From: Levilactobacillus suantsaiihabitans
GTDB taxonomy: Bacteria > Bacillota > Bacilli > Lactobacillales > Lactobacillaceae
Direction of reading: 5' to 3'
Assembly (NCBI RefSeq): GCF_004745505.1
Contig: NZ_RKLX01000007.1
Location: 56,826 to 120,825 of the forward strand
Length of the DNA: 64,000 nucleotides
Part shown: positions 15,995 through 24,396 of the stretch, one piece after another
Numbering within the stretch: position 1 is the first letter of the stretch
Layout: every line of letters begins with the position of its first letter
Notes under the pieces: model-generated
The model's input: the letters and a program-made list of their open reading frames with translations, nothing else
Database searches by the model: none
Told to the model about the DNA's origin: nothing
Position numbers and translations under genes: made by a program

Positions 15995-16519
15995 TTGGCA
16001 AATCAAGCAGCACCCGTCTCCTGTAACGCCACGCTTATCGTGACCAGCCACCGGGTATTTCAGCCCGATTTAAATGAACATGACTCCGTCTTCGGTGGTA
16101 AGATTCTCTCGTTGGTCGATGACAGCGCCTCCGTGGCCGCCGTGCGGTTGACCCACAAGACCGTGGTCACGGCCTCTTTTGACCACGTTAGCTTTCTGCG
16201 GCCCTTTCACCTGGACGACTCCATGTTCCTGGAAGCCTACGTCACGGGGACTGGCACACGGTCGCTGGAGGTCTTCGTGAAGATCATCGGCGAAAACCTG
16301 ACGACCGGCGAACGCTTCGTTGGCTACACCTGCTTTATTACCTACGTGATCGAGGACCCCACGGCAAGTGACCCGTTGCCAGACATGCTCCCCGTCACCG
16401 CCGAGCAGCGTTACATCTGCGCCGGCTATGCCAAACGAACTGCCCAACGTAAGGAACGCCGCATCGAACAACGCGGTCTAAACGCCCACGTCACGGTCTC
16501 TTCACCGTGGCCGATGTAA
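15995..16519 (+). CDS. Acyl-CoA thioesterase, hotdog fold (YciA/YkhA type)
   Basis: 174 aa from the TTG at 15995, which has GAGGTG 6 nt upstream; the ATG at 15977 lacks a ribosome site. One hotdog domain: VFGGKILSLVDDSASVAAV (catalytic Asp-containing helix, about residues 37-55), VVTASFDHVSFLRPFHLDD (beta strands) and the YTCFITYV strand. Such cytosolic enzymes hydrolyse short to long acyl-CoAs and keep the CoA pool balanced. Followed by a parS-like site and a strong terminator; monocistronic. Confidence 0.85.
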   Translation: MANQAAPVSCNATLIVTSHRVFQPDLNEHDSVFGGKILSLVDDSASVAAVRLTHKTVVTASFDHVSFLRPFHLDDSMFLEAYVTGTGTRSLEVFVKIIGENLTTGERFVGYTCFITYVIEDPTASDPLPDMLPVTAEQRYICAGYAKRTAQRKERRIEQRGLNAHVTVSSPWPM

Positions 16520-16520
16520 T

Positions 16521-16536
16521 TGTTTCATGTGAAACA
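16521..16536. promoter_or_regulatory. parS-like site 2
   Basis: TGTTTCATGTGAAACA, one central mismatch to the ParB consensus; 1 nt after the thioesterase stop codon. Confidence 0.7.
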
Positions 16537-16553
16537 TCACGAGTTTAAACGAC

Positions 16554-16600
16554 AACTAGCGCGGTACCAGGACCTTGCCTGGCACCGCGCTAGTTTTGTT
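16554..16600 (+). terminator. Terminator of the thioesterase gene
   Basis: AACTAGCGCGGT-A-CCAGG, loop, CCTGG-C-ACCGCGCTAGTT then TTGTT; 17 paired bases. Confidence 0.85.
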
Positions 16601-16607
16601 CAATCTG

Positions 16608-17239
16608 CTGAAGGTGAACCTAAAATTGGCGAAACCAGACGCCTGCGTCAGCCAGGGTTCCACCTGCTATGAGGAGCGCCTCCAGCCTGAGAAGCGGTCT
16701 TCCGGCTCGCTTGAAAGCCTGACAAAGCCCGTCAGTCTCTCAAGTCGTCCCGCGCTGTAGGCTGAGAAAGAACCTCAGCCAACACCGCCGACACAGCTGG
16801 CTCCACCCTGGCTGCCTCCGGCAAGGTTGACGACTATCAGTAACACTGTGTAAATGAAAGACCTATCGTTAATGTAGCTACTGCTTGGTGGGGCTAAGAA
16901 GATAGTTACTAACCCACACTACCGTAGCCGAGAGTTCGCCAAATATGGGTTCAGCCGTTGAATAAGAGTGTGACGACAGGCGGTTAACTGCCTAGCATTG
17001 TTAAGCGGAACCAGTTGCCTGTTGGCGCACGTTTCGGCCATGAGGCCACTTTGAGACGTGAACTTCGGCTCAAAGCGAGGCGTCGAGACCGACCTTTGGC
17101 TCGACCCGTCCCCAGCGTTTCAACCCATATTTGTCGAACGGTAGGCGGCCAGTTCCCACTACGAAGCTGTCAACAAACAATCTTAACGCCATCGCAGGAT
17201 AACAATAGTTCCAGTTGGTTTTCGTCTCTCAACCCTCAG
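16608..17239 (+). repeat. Cloverleaf element copy R4, module B interrupted by a second repeat
   Basis: Starts CTGAAGGTGAAC and ends CAACCCTCAG. Left flank CAATCTG and right flank CAACCTG (offset by one T) resemble a 7-bp duplication. Module A is intact (16645-16850). The closing stem of module B is present, but its first inner hairpin is replaced by a copy of the 3'-UTR repeat (16963-17042). The left arm lacks about 38 bp found in R1 and R8. Confidence 0.8.
16963..17042 (+). repeat. 3'-UTR repeat copy b4, inserted in R4
   Basis: AAGAGTGTGACGACAGGCGG ... GTTAAGCGGAACCAGTTGCC, TGTTGGCGCACGTTTCGGCC; same order as copies b1 and b5. Lies where module B of other copies has the GTTCCCTTAG hairpin. 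Confidence 0.75.
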
Positions 17240-17263
17240 TCAACCTGTGTTACCAGCCCCTGT

Positions 17264-17815
17264 TTAATCCAGCACCTGGGCGCTCTGCCACTCGCGGTCC
17301 AAGATACCGTAGCTGTAGAGGTCCAGCCAGCGGCCATCCTGAAACACGCCCTCGCGGTTGACGCCTTCACGCACGAAGCCGACCGCCTCGTAGGCGTGAA
17401 TGGCGGCTAGATTATTGGCGTTGACCTCGAGCGTGACCTTGTGCAGGCCTAATTCGTTAAAGGCAAACGACAGAATCGTGTTCAACGCGTCCTCGCCAAA
17501 GCCTTGTCCCCGGTCACTGACGACGGGCAGGGCAATGCCCAGCGTGGCGCGGCGATTTTTAAAGTACACGTCATCGAGCACGACCCACCCCAGCAGGCCG
17601 TCATCGGCGTTGGCCCGAATCATGAAGAAAAACCGCTCATTGTTGTCGGGCTCGGCCGCTAGCTCGCTGTATTCCGCCGCCGTCCACGGGTGAAAGGCAT
17701 CCGCCGACAAATTTCGCAAGAGGCCGTCCTCCCATTGTGTATCCTGGAGCCATTCGGCATCCCCGTCGCGCATTTCCGTTAAATGGACCAAATTTCCCTG
17801 AACCACGTCTTTCAT
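17264..17815 (-). CDS. GNAT acetyltransferase, RimJ/RimL type
   Basis: 183 aa from the ATG at 17815 (MKDVVQGN), the codon preceded by a G-rich ribosome site; the longer open frame upstream has none. The GNAT core shows the acetyl-CoA pyrophosphate loop region (DRGQGFGEDALNTIL) and the late motif LEVNANNLAAIHAYEAVGFVREG typical of RimJ/RimL and SpeG-like N-acetyltransferases. Targets in this branch are protein N-termini, polyamines or antibiotics; none can be chosen here. Diverges from the Rossmann-protein gene; overlaps no neighbour and follows repeat R4. Confidence 0.85.
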   Translation of the reverse strand: MKDVVQGNLVHLTEMRDGDAEWLQDTQWEDGLLRNLSADAFHPWTAAEYSELAAEPDNNERFFFMIRANADDGLLGWVVLDDVYFKNRRATLGIALPVVSDRGQGFGEDALNTILSFAFNELGLHKVTLEVNANNLAAIHAYEAVGFVREGVNREGVFQDGRWLDLYSYGILDREWQSAQVLD

Positions 17816-17935
17816 CGTCCTGACCCCCTGTGTGTTTGTTCCCACTCTACCACAGGTCCGCGCCAAGCCAAAATAGTTGGCGGCCACCACCATCTAGCCT
17901 ATACTGAACCCAGCTTTTAAAGGAGGACATATGCT

Positions 17936-18583
17936 ATGAAAATTATGGTAATTGGGGCCACCGGGATGGCCGGCTCTGCAGTTGTTGCGGAAGCTTTACG
18001 ACGGGGACACCAAGTCGTGGCGGTCGCTCGGTCGACGGCCAAATTAGCCACTTTGGGCACTAACGCCAACCTCACGACCCAGGTCACCGACGCCTTTGCG
18101 CTCACGGCAGCGGATCTCACGGCGGTCGATGCCGTGGTCGACGCCTTTGCGACCGCGCCTGCCAAGGCCTATTTACACGTTGACCTGGCCGCCCACCTGG
18201 TGGCGCAATTGCGCGACACCACAACGCCGCGGGTCGCCTTCATCTTAGGCGCCGGCAGCCTGTTTACGGGGGCAGACCATCACCTGTTCGTCCGTGACCT
18301 GGAAAAGGACCCCCACGCCGCCGACTTCATTCAGGTCCCGCAAAACCAGCTCAAGGAACTGAATTTCCTGCGGGACGTCGACAACGTCAACTGGTTTGGC
18401 GTCTCACCGGCCGCGGATTTCCACCCCGGCGAAGCGGTTCCCGCACTCTTGGGCACCAACGACCTGTTGGTCAACGCCGCCAAGCAATCCGGTACCAGCG
18501 CCGGCACCATGGCCGTGACCTTACTCGACGAACTGGAACGCCCGCAACACCACCAGACGCGCTTTACTGTCGCTGACAAATAG
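17936..18583 (+). CDS. NAD(P)-binding Rossmann protein (NmrA/SDR-like)
   Basis: 215 aa. The N-terminal GATGMAGSAVVAEALRRG (residues 7-24) is the glycine-rich GxxGxxG dinucleotide loop of atypical short-chain dehydrogenases, followed by ARSTAKL at the end of the second strand, which favours NADP(H). It fits the NAD(P)H-binding proteins of the YwnB/NmrA group, cytosolic and often redox-sensing or flavin-reducing. No YxxxK catalytic pair is evident, so enzymatic activity is uncertain. AAAGGAGG precedes the ATG. Followed by repeat b2 with a terminator. Confidence 0.8.
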   Translation: MKIMVIGATGMAGSAVVAEALRRGHQVVAVARSTAKLATLGTNANLTTQVTDAFALTAADLTAVDAVVDAFATAPAKAYLHVDLAAHLVAQLRDTTTPRVAFILGAGSLFTGADHHLFVRDLEKDPHAADFIQVPQNQLKELNFLRDVDNVNWFGVSPAADFHPGEAVPALLGTNDLLVNAAKQSGTSAGTMAVTLLDELERPQHHQTRFTVADK

Positions 18584-18590
18584 TGTCTGT

Positions 18591-18686
18591 AGAGAGTGGG
18601 CCAATCGGCTGCCGGTTGGCCCACGTTTCAGCTAGGTAAAAGTGACGCGAACGAGCCTGGGAGGCTTTGTCCCCGGCTTGTCTTGA
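18591..18686 (+). repeat. 3'-UTR repeat copy b2 with terminator
   Basis: AGAGAGTGGGCCAATCGG then the complementary CCGGTTGGCCCACG, GTTTCAGCTAGG, and a terminator stem ACGAGCCTGGG/CCCCGGCTTGT (18651-18684). Shortest complete copy. Confidence 0.75.
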
Positions 18687-18750
18687 CTAACCCGGTTGGC
18701 TTGGGTGACACCGCTGAAAAAACGGGGTCAACCAGTGGGTAGCGCCACCC

Positions 18751-18776
18751 CAATTTGGCGAACCGTAGACGGCCAG
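18751..18776 (+). repeat. Cloverleaf element remnant R10
   Basis: AATTTGGCGAACCGTAGACGGCCAG: only the right edge of module B survives. Confidence 0.55.
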
Positions 18777-18855
18777 CTTCTACCATGCCACCGTATCATC
18801 GCGCGGCATTTTTTGGTATGCTAGTCACCAGAAAAACTTAATATAGAAAGTTGCG

Positions 18856-20205
18856 ATGACTTTGAAAACGAAATTAACTTGGCGTCAGATGCTCTTCATT
18901 GGCATGATGCTCTTTGGCCTGTTCTTTGGGGCCGGCAACCTGATTTTTCCCGTCTACCTGGGCCAACAAGCCGGTCACCATGTCGGCGCGGCGGTCGTCG
19001 GGCTCCTGTTGACGGGGATCGGGTTGCCCCTGCTAGGGGTCGCCGGAATCGGTATGACGCGCAGTGAAGGCGTCTTTGACCTGGCAACAAAGGTTAATCG
19101 GCCCTTTGCCTACGCCTTCACGATTCTGCTCTATCTCACCGTGGGCCCGTTCTTTGCCCTGCCACGGCTGGCGACCACGTCCTTTCAAATCGGGCTGGCA
19201 CCGTTCGTGCCCACCGCCCAACAAGGCTGGGTCCTGGCCGGCTTTTCCATTGCGTTTTTCGCGTTAGCCTGGTGGCTGGCCCGTAACCCCGGCAAGCTGA
19301 TGACTTACATTGGTAAATGGCTAACGCCGTTGTTCCTGATTTTGCTGGGCCTACTGATGCTCGCGGCCTTCCTCAAACCAATGGGCGGCTTCGGCTTTGC
19401 GGCTCGCGGCGCTTACGTGGCCAGTCCGGTGGCGACCGGGTTCACGGAGGGCTACAACACTCTGGATGCCTTGGCCTCACTGGCCTTTGGCATCGTGGTC
19501 ATCGATAGCATTCGCGCACTCGGTGTGACCGAACCTGGTCAAATCGCCAAAGACGTGATCAAGGCTGGCATCATCTGCGTGGCCTTGATGGGGGTGATCT
19601 ACACGCTGCTGGCCTTGATGGGGACCATGAGTCTGGGCAAATTCAGTCTGGCCGAAAACGGCGGCATCACCCTGGCGCAGATCGCCAACCACTACTTCGG
19701 GACCTTCGGCAATCTCTTATTGGCCCTGCTGGTGATTGTGGCCTGCTTGAAAACGGCGATTGGCCTGATCTCGGCCTTCGGTGACACGCTCCACGGCATG
19801 TTCCCGCGGATTTCCTACGCCTGGCTGATTGCGTCAGCTAGCGTCCTGCCGTGTTTGTTTGCCAACGTTGGGCTGACTAAGCTGATCAGCTACTCAACGC
19901 CAGTCTTAATGTTCCTGTACCCGCTGGCCATCGTTTTGATTGCCTTAGCGGTCCTCTCCCCGCTGTTGGGGACCAGCCGCTGGTTGTATGGCCTGGGGAT
20001 GCTCTTCACGCTGATTCCGGCGATTTTTTCCGCTGTCGCCGCCTTGCCCGCAACTTGGCAACACGCTGGTTGGGCCCAGGCCATCTTGACCGTCAATGCC
20101 CGACTCCCGCTGGCCGCTCAGGGCTTCAGTTGGGTCGTCCCCGCACTGATAGGGTGTCTGTGTGGCTGGTTCATGAGCAAACTATTAGACCGTAAATCAA
20201 GTTAA
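18856..20205 (+). CDS. brnQ: Branched-chain amino acid:cation symporter
   Basis: 449 aa with 12 predicted membrane helices, the normal length of the LIVCS family. The first helix region FGLFFGAGNLIFPVYLGQQAG is the family hallmark and forms part of the substrate site. It imports Leu, Ile and Val with Na+ or H+, needed by lactobacilli that cannot make them. The start ATG has a weak GAAAG site 5 nt upstream. Its own promoter is likely (TATGCT near 18817). No CodY or T-box motif was seen in the leader. Confidence 0.92.
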   Translation: MTLKTKLTWRQMLFIGMMLFGLFFGAGNLIFPVYLGQQAGHHVGAAVVGLLLTGIGLPLLGVAGIGMTRSEGVFDLATKVNRPFAYAFTILLYLTVGPFFALPRLATTSFQIGLAPFVPTAQQGWVLAGFSIAFFALAWWLARNPGKLMTYIGKWLTPLFLILLGLLMLAAFLKPMGGFGFAARGAYVASPVATGFTEGYNTLDALASLAFGIVVIDSIRALGVTEPGQIAKDVIKAGIICVALMGVIYTLLALMGTMSLGKFSLAENGGITLAQIANHYFGTFGNLLLALLVIVACLKTAIGLISAFGDTLHGMFPRISYAWLIASASVLPCLFANVGLTKLISYSTPVLMFLYPLAIVLIALAVLSPLLGTSRWLYGLGMLFTLIPAIFSAVAALPATWQHAGWAQAILTVNARLPLAAQGFSWVVPALIGCLCGWFMSKLLDRKSS

Positions 20206-20313
20206 AGTAACGATCACGGACATTTATCATTTCATTTTATGAGAATATCTGATAAAATATAATTAATTTATAATCCTTCTCAGACGATTGTCAGATGAAA
20301 TGAGGTGAACCGG

Positions 20314-20580
20314 ATGACTCAAGTACGTTACCCTACAACCCCGCTCAAGATCGGCGTCACGATTCTAACCGTGGTCATGTTACTGGCCATGTTGCTGGTA
20401 CCCAACCCCGTGGTCGTGGCCTTTCTATGTTTTAGCTCGCTGATCACAGCGATGATCCATTTCAACGTCTTCGAAAGCAGTGCGGACACGAATCCACTCA
20501 ACCGTATCGACCTTGCCATTCAGGTCATTTATCTCGTGGCCTCGGTCGCTAAAGCCTTCATCATTGGTGGTCACGCTTAA
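20314..20580 (+). CDS. Small membrane protein, unknown function
   Basis: 88 aa from the ATG at 20314, preceded by GAGGTG at 6 nt. Two to three hydrophobic segments (about residues 12-28, 33-50 and 68-83) make it an integral membrane protein. No family recognised. It follows brnQ by 108 nt and is closed by a strong bidirectional terminator. Confidence 0.65.
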   Translation: MTQVRYPTTPLKIGVTILTVVMLLAMLLVPNPVVVAFLCFSSLITAMIHFNVFESSADTNPLNRIDLAIQVIYLVASVAKAFIIGGHA

Positions 20581-20588
20581 CGCGACGT

Positions 20589-20644
20589 AAAAAAGCCCCA
20601 ACGCAACCCAGCACCTGTGTGCCTGGCTGCGTTGGGGCTTTTTC
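20589..20644. terminator. Bidirectional terminator
   Basis: AAAAAAGCCCCAACGCA...TGCGTTGGGGCTTTTT with inner CCAG/CTGG pairing; 16-bp stem flanked by A and T runs, usable from both sides. Confidence 0.9.
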
Positions 20645-20706
20645 GTTTTGCTTGTGGCTCCCATTGTATGCTAAACTCAGTAAAACATTTCTGAAAGGTG
20701 ACCCGC

Positions 20707-21390
20707 ATGAAAAAATACGCAATCTTTGACTTAGACGATACCCTCCTGGACTTTAGCCGGGGTGAAACGGAAGGCATCACGCAGATCTTCCAAGAAAACG
20801 GGGTCACTGACATCGATTCCTTAATGCAGACCTATCTGACCATCAACCATGAGATCTGGCATCAGATCGAACAAGGCGCCGACCGCGGTCCGCTGCTAGA
20901 TACCCGGTTTGCCCGGACATTTGCGACGGTGGGACTGTCTGTGGACAGCATTGCCCTGGAACGTGAGTATAAGGCCATGCTGGCCCACAACTACTACACG
21001 CTCCCCGGCGCCAGTGACCTCTTGACCCACCTGAAACAAGCGGGGCTGACCATCATCGTGGCCACCAACGGCACCAAGTCCGTTCAGGAAAGCCGACTGG
21101 CCGGGGCGGGCATCACGCCGTACTTCGATCAGATCTTTATTTCCGAAGACCTGGGCTATGATAAGCCCGATCAACGTTTCTTTGCGCCCATCTTCACGGC
21201 CTATCCGCAGCTCACCCGTGACAACGCCTTGATGATTGGCGATAGCCTGCGCTCCGACATTTTGGGTGCGCGCAATGCGGGGTTGGACAACGTTTGGTAC
21301 AACCCGCAACATCTGACCAATACTAGCGCGGTCGTGCCGACCTATGAGGCTCACGACTTTAGCGACCTGGCGCGGTTACTGCTGGCCTAA
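20707..21390 (+). CDS. HAD-family pyrimidine 5'-nucleotidase (YjjG-like)
   Basis: 227 aa from the ATG at 20707, with GAAAGGTG upstream. Motif I IFDLDDTLLDF (Asp9/Asp11, DDT variant), cap helices, motif II VATNGTK (about residue 120), motif III Lys in GYDKPD (about 153) and motif IV MIGDSLRSDILGARNAG. The DLDDTL form and length are those of YjjG/YfnB, which dephosphorylate non-canonical pyrimidine nucleotides such as 5-fluoro-dUMP. Cytosolic. Its last codons overlap the end of the convergent antitoxin gene by 4 nt. Confidence 0.85.
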   Translation: MKKYAIFDLDDTLLDFSRGETEGITQIFQENGVTDIDSLMQTYLTINHEIWHQIEQGADRGPLLDTRFARTFATVGLSVDSIALEREYKAMLAHNYYTLPGASDLLTHLKQAGLTIIVATNGTKSVQESRLAGAGITPYFDQIFISEDLGYDKPDQRFFAPIFTAYPQLTRDNALMIGDSLRSDILGARNAGLDNVWYNPQHLTNTSAVVPTYEAHDFSDLARLLLA

Positions 21391-21638
21391 CCCCACTCCA
21401 TGCGGTCCATGTCCGTTCGCTCAAAGCGACGCGGCGTTGGGGCCAAATGGGGCGGCAACGGTTGTTCTAAAAAGGCCAGCTGCGTCAAGGCCTCCCATTC
21501 GCTCTTGGGCATGATGACCGCGGCCTGGGCGTCGTCGCCGTCGGTCGGTGTGATCACCACGGTCTCTTGCAAGCGGTGAACGGCAGCCAGGATCAATTCC
21601 AGATCCTGCTGGGCGGCTAGCGGCGTATAGTGTTTCAA
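21387..21638 (-). CDS. Phd/YefM-like antitoxin, no toxin partner nearby
   Basis: 83 aa. The N-terminal LAAQQDLELILAAVHRLQETVVITPTDGDDAQAAVIMPKSEWEALTQL matches the Phd/YefM fold: dimer and DNA-binding strands followed by the conserved (V/I)xxxxW helix; the C-terminal 30 residues are Pro/Arg-rich, where toxin binding normally occurs. The usual RelE/YoeB or Doc gene should follow on the same strand, but downstream lies only the tail of the HAD gene in convergent orientation. Either an orphan or a solitary regulator. Start ATG with GGGGGAG. Confidence 0.65.
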   Translation of the reverse strand: MKHYTPLAAQQDLELILAAVHRLQETVVITPTDGDDAQAAVIMPKSEWEALTQLAFLEQPLPPHLAPTPRRFERTDMDRMEWG

Positions 21639-21850
21639 TTAAACTCCCCCTCTAATCTGTTCTCAATTGGGCTGCTGCCGGCATTGCGGTGTTCGCCAGT
21701 AATGCTGGCGCCTCCCCTAATCAATGCCGTCAGCAACGCCCGACTTCGCTAAGTCTACCGGACTTATGTTTCATTTGTGCAAAGAACCCGTAAAAGTTTT
21801 GTATAATCACCGATATTACTAATAATAGTTATTGATTAATTATTAATAAC

Positions 21851-21902
21851 AAAAAGACCTTTCTCCACCACGGCTCAGCCGCTATGGAGACAGGTCTTTT
21901 TT
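21851..21902. terminator. Terminator after mnmG, bidirectional
   Basis: AAAAAGACCT...CTCCA...TGGAG...AGGTCTTTTTT stem and runs on both sides, 11 nt after the mnmG stop. Confidence 0.85.
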
Positions 21903-21912
21903 CGGTGACAGG

Positions 21913-23823
21913 TTAATCTACTTTAGCAATCTTTCCTTGTTCAATGTACACACTCAAGATTGCGATGTCGGCGGGGTTGACCCCACTGATTCGGCTAGCT
22001 TGGGCTAGGGTTTCGGGTTGAATCTTCTTTAGCTTTTGGTGGGCTTCCGTGGCCAGACCGTCGATGGCATCGTAGTCGATCTTGGCTGGAATGGCCTTGG
22101 CCTCCATGCGCTTCAGCTTGGCGACGTTATCCTCGGCCTTCTTGATGTAGCCGGCGTACTTCAAGGAGATCTCAATTTCCTCGACGATGTGTCGGTCCAA
22201 CGGTTGGGCGGGGGCCGGAATGAACCGCAATAACGTTTGGTAGTCCACGTAAGGCCGGCGTAAGAAGACGGCAGCCAAGACACCATCCTGCAGCGGCTTG
22301 TCTCCGTGGCTTTCGATAAACGCATTGATCTCGGCACTTGGCTTAATCCGAATGCTGTTCAACCGGTCGATTTCGTCCTTAAGGGCGGCCTTTTTAGCTA
22401 AGAAGGCGGCGTAACGCTCGTCACTGATCAGGCCCAGCTCATGTCCCTTGGCCGTTAACCGTAAGTCGGCGTTGTCGTGCCGCAAAATCAACCGGTATTC
22501 GGCCCGGCTGGTCAACAAGCGGTAAGGTTCCTTGGTGCCCTTGGTGACCAGGTCATCGACCATGACCCCAATGTAGGCGTCGGAACGCTTCAAGGTAAAG
22601 CCTGGCTTGCCTTGGGCCCGTAGACCGGCATTGATTCCGGCTAAGAGACCTTGGCCAGCGGCTTCTTCGTACCCCGACGTCCCGTTCGTTTGCCCCGCCG
22701 TGAAGAGGTTCTTCAGCGGCTTGGTCTCTAACGTTGGGCGCAATTGGTAAGGGGCGACCACGTCATATTCAATGGCATAACCGGGCCGCATCATTTGCGC
22801 GTCTTCGAGACCCTTGATGGAGTGCAAGATCTTTTGTTGCACTTCTTCAGGCATGGACGTGGACAAGCCTTGAACGTACCATTCATCGGTGTTGCGGCCT
22901 TCTGGCTCTAAGAAGAGTTGGTGCCGAGGCTTGTCGGCAAACCGCACGATCTTGTCCTCAATGGATGGACAATACCGGGGGCCGACCCCTTCAATGACCC
23001 CCGTGAACATCGGAGCGCGGTCTAAATTGGCCTTGATGATCTCGTGGGTCTTTTGGTTGGTGTAGGTCAACCAGCACGACAACTGATTCTTTAATTCGAG
23101 GTAAGCACTGTCGGGCGTGGTGAAACTAAAGTGGTTCGGTTCCACATCCCCCGGCTGTTCTTCGGTCTCATCGTAGTGGATCGTGTTGCCGTCAACCCGT
23201 GGTGGCGTCCCAGTCTTGAACCGTTCCAAATCAAAGCCGTACTTGGGTAAATTGGCCGTCAACTTGGTGGCTGGTTGGGAGTTGTTGGGACCCGAAGAAT
23301 ACATCAGTTCCCCGATGATGATCTTGCCCCGAGCAGCGGTGCCGGCCGCGATGACCACGGACTTGGCGCTGTAGTGCGCCCCCGTATTGGTGATGACGCC
23401 CTTGCAGACGCCATCTTCCACGATCAGATCGTCCACGATGCCTTGACGCAGGGTCAAGTTAGGTTCGCGTTCGATAGTGTGTTTCATTTCGGCGTGGTAG
23501 GCGTGCTTATCGGCCTGGGCCCGCAATGCGCGGACGGCCGGGCCTTTCCCGGTGTTGAGCATCCGCATTTGGACGTAGGTCTTATCAATGTTGCGGCCCA
23601 TTTCGCCACCCAATGCGTCAATTTCGCGGACAACGATTCCTTTGGCAGGGCCCCCGACGGATGGATTACATGGCATAAACGCCACCATATCCAAGTTGAT
23701 CGTCATTAACAGGGTCTTGTTGCCCATCCGTGCAGCGGCCAAGGCGGCTTCGCTGCCGGCATGACCGGCCCCCACGACGATGACGTCGTAGTCCTGGCCG
23801 GGGTATGCAATTACTTCAGTCAT
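21913..23823 (-). CDS. mnmG: tRNA uridine-34 carboxymethylaminomethyl-modifying enzyme, FAD subunit
   Basis: 636 aa, full length for MnmG (GidA). FAD-binding [17 protein letters not shown] (residues 17-33), the conserved [11 protein letters not shown] segment with its Cys (about 53-63), and GTRSEYR-like [19 protein letters not shown] (about 425). With MnmE it adds the cmnm group at the wobble U of tRNAs reading two-codon boxes, using methylene-tetrahydrofolate and NADH. mnmE lies upstream on the same strand but is separated by repeat R5 (573 nt), so co-transcription is uncertain. Confidence 0.97.
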   Translation of the reverse strand: MTEVIAYPGQDYDVIVVGAGHAGSEAALAAARMGNKTLLMTINLDMVAFMPCNPSVGGPAKGIVVREIDALGGEMGRNIDKTYVQMRMLNTGKGPAVRALRAQADKHAYHAEMKHTIEREPNLTLRQGIVDDLIVEDGVCKGVITNTGAHYSAKSVVIAAGTAARGKIIIGELMYSSGPNNSQPATKLTANLPKYGFDLERFKTGTPPRVDGNTIHYDETEEQPGDVEPNHFSFTTPDSAYLELKNQLSCWLTYTNQKTHEIIKANLDRAPMFTGVIEGVGPRYCPSIEDKIVRFADKPRHQLFLEPEGRNTDEWYVQGLSTSMPEEVQQKILHSIKGLEDAQMMRPGYAIEYDVVAPYQLRPTLETKPLKNLFTAGQTNGTSGYEEAAGQGLLAGINAGLRAQGKPGFTLKRSDAYIGVMVDDLVTKGTKEPYRLLTSRAEYRLILRHDNADLRLTAKGHELGLISDERYAAFLAKKAALKDEIDRLNSIRIKPSAEINAFIESHGDKPLQDGVLAAVFLRRPYVDYQTLLRFIPAPAQPLDRHIVEEIEISLKYAGYIKKAEDNVAKLKRMEAKAIPAKIDYDAIDGLATEAHQKLKKIQPETLAQASRISGVNPADIAILSVYIEQGKIAKVD

Positions 23824-23909
23824 GGTTCTTTCCCTCCAAGTCTAGCCGTTAAACGGTTAAACGATCTCTTTTTACGTTTCTAAGTTTGTTTCAATTACAT
23901 TGTGCCGTG

Positions 23910-24392
23910 CTGGTCGCCTACCGTTCGCCCAATATGGGCTGGAACGCGGTGGGCGGACCGGTCGAGCCAAAGGGCGGTCTCACCCTCGCTTTGAGCCGAG
24001 AAACACGTCTCAAAGACGCCAGTTCCCTAACCAGCAAGCTGCTAAGGGAACTCCCACGGCTGAGCCCATATTGGCCTTCACTCTCGGCTACTAACAGCGC
24101 TGTCACTGACACTGACTAGAATCGACCAGTGTCAGGCCACATAACCGCGCTCACGCCACCATCGTCGCCGGAGGCTGCCAGGAATGGCGCCAGCTGTAAC
24201 AACGGTGTTGACTGCCGTTTTGGGGCAGTCTACAGCGTGGGACGACTTTGAAGACCCGTGATTTGCGGGGCTTCAAAGCGAGATGGAAGCCCGCCCTTTG
24301 GCTGGAATCGGTCCCCATAGCAGGCAGAATTCCTGGCAGCCGCAGGCAACTGGCGCGCCACGACAGGCGACCAGCTCACACCGCTGTTGCCT
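23910..24392 (-). repeat. Cloverleaf element copy R5, modules B and A, no terminal repeats
   Basis: Reverse orientation. Module B 23910-24092 (closing stem AATATGGGCT/AGCCCATATT); module A 24130-24360 with CTGCCAGGAAT/ATTCCTGGCAG, GACTGCC/GGCAGTC and CTTTGAAG/CTTCAAAG. These stems differ from those of R1, R2 and R8 but remain paired. The element abuts the mnmE stop codon. Confidence 0.8.
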
Positions 24393-24396
24393 TGGG

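Noticed and set aside
23886..24119. Several 60-100 residue frames in the mnmG-mnmE gap
   Set aside because: They lie within element R5 and have no ribosome site.
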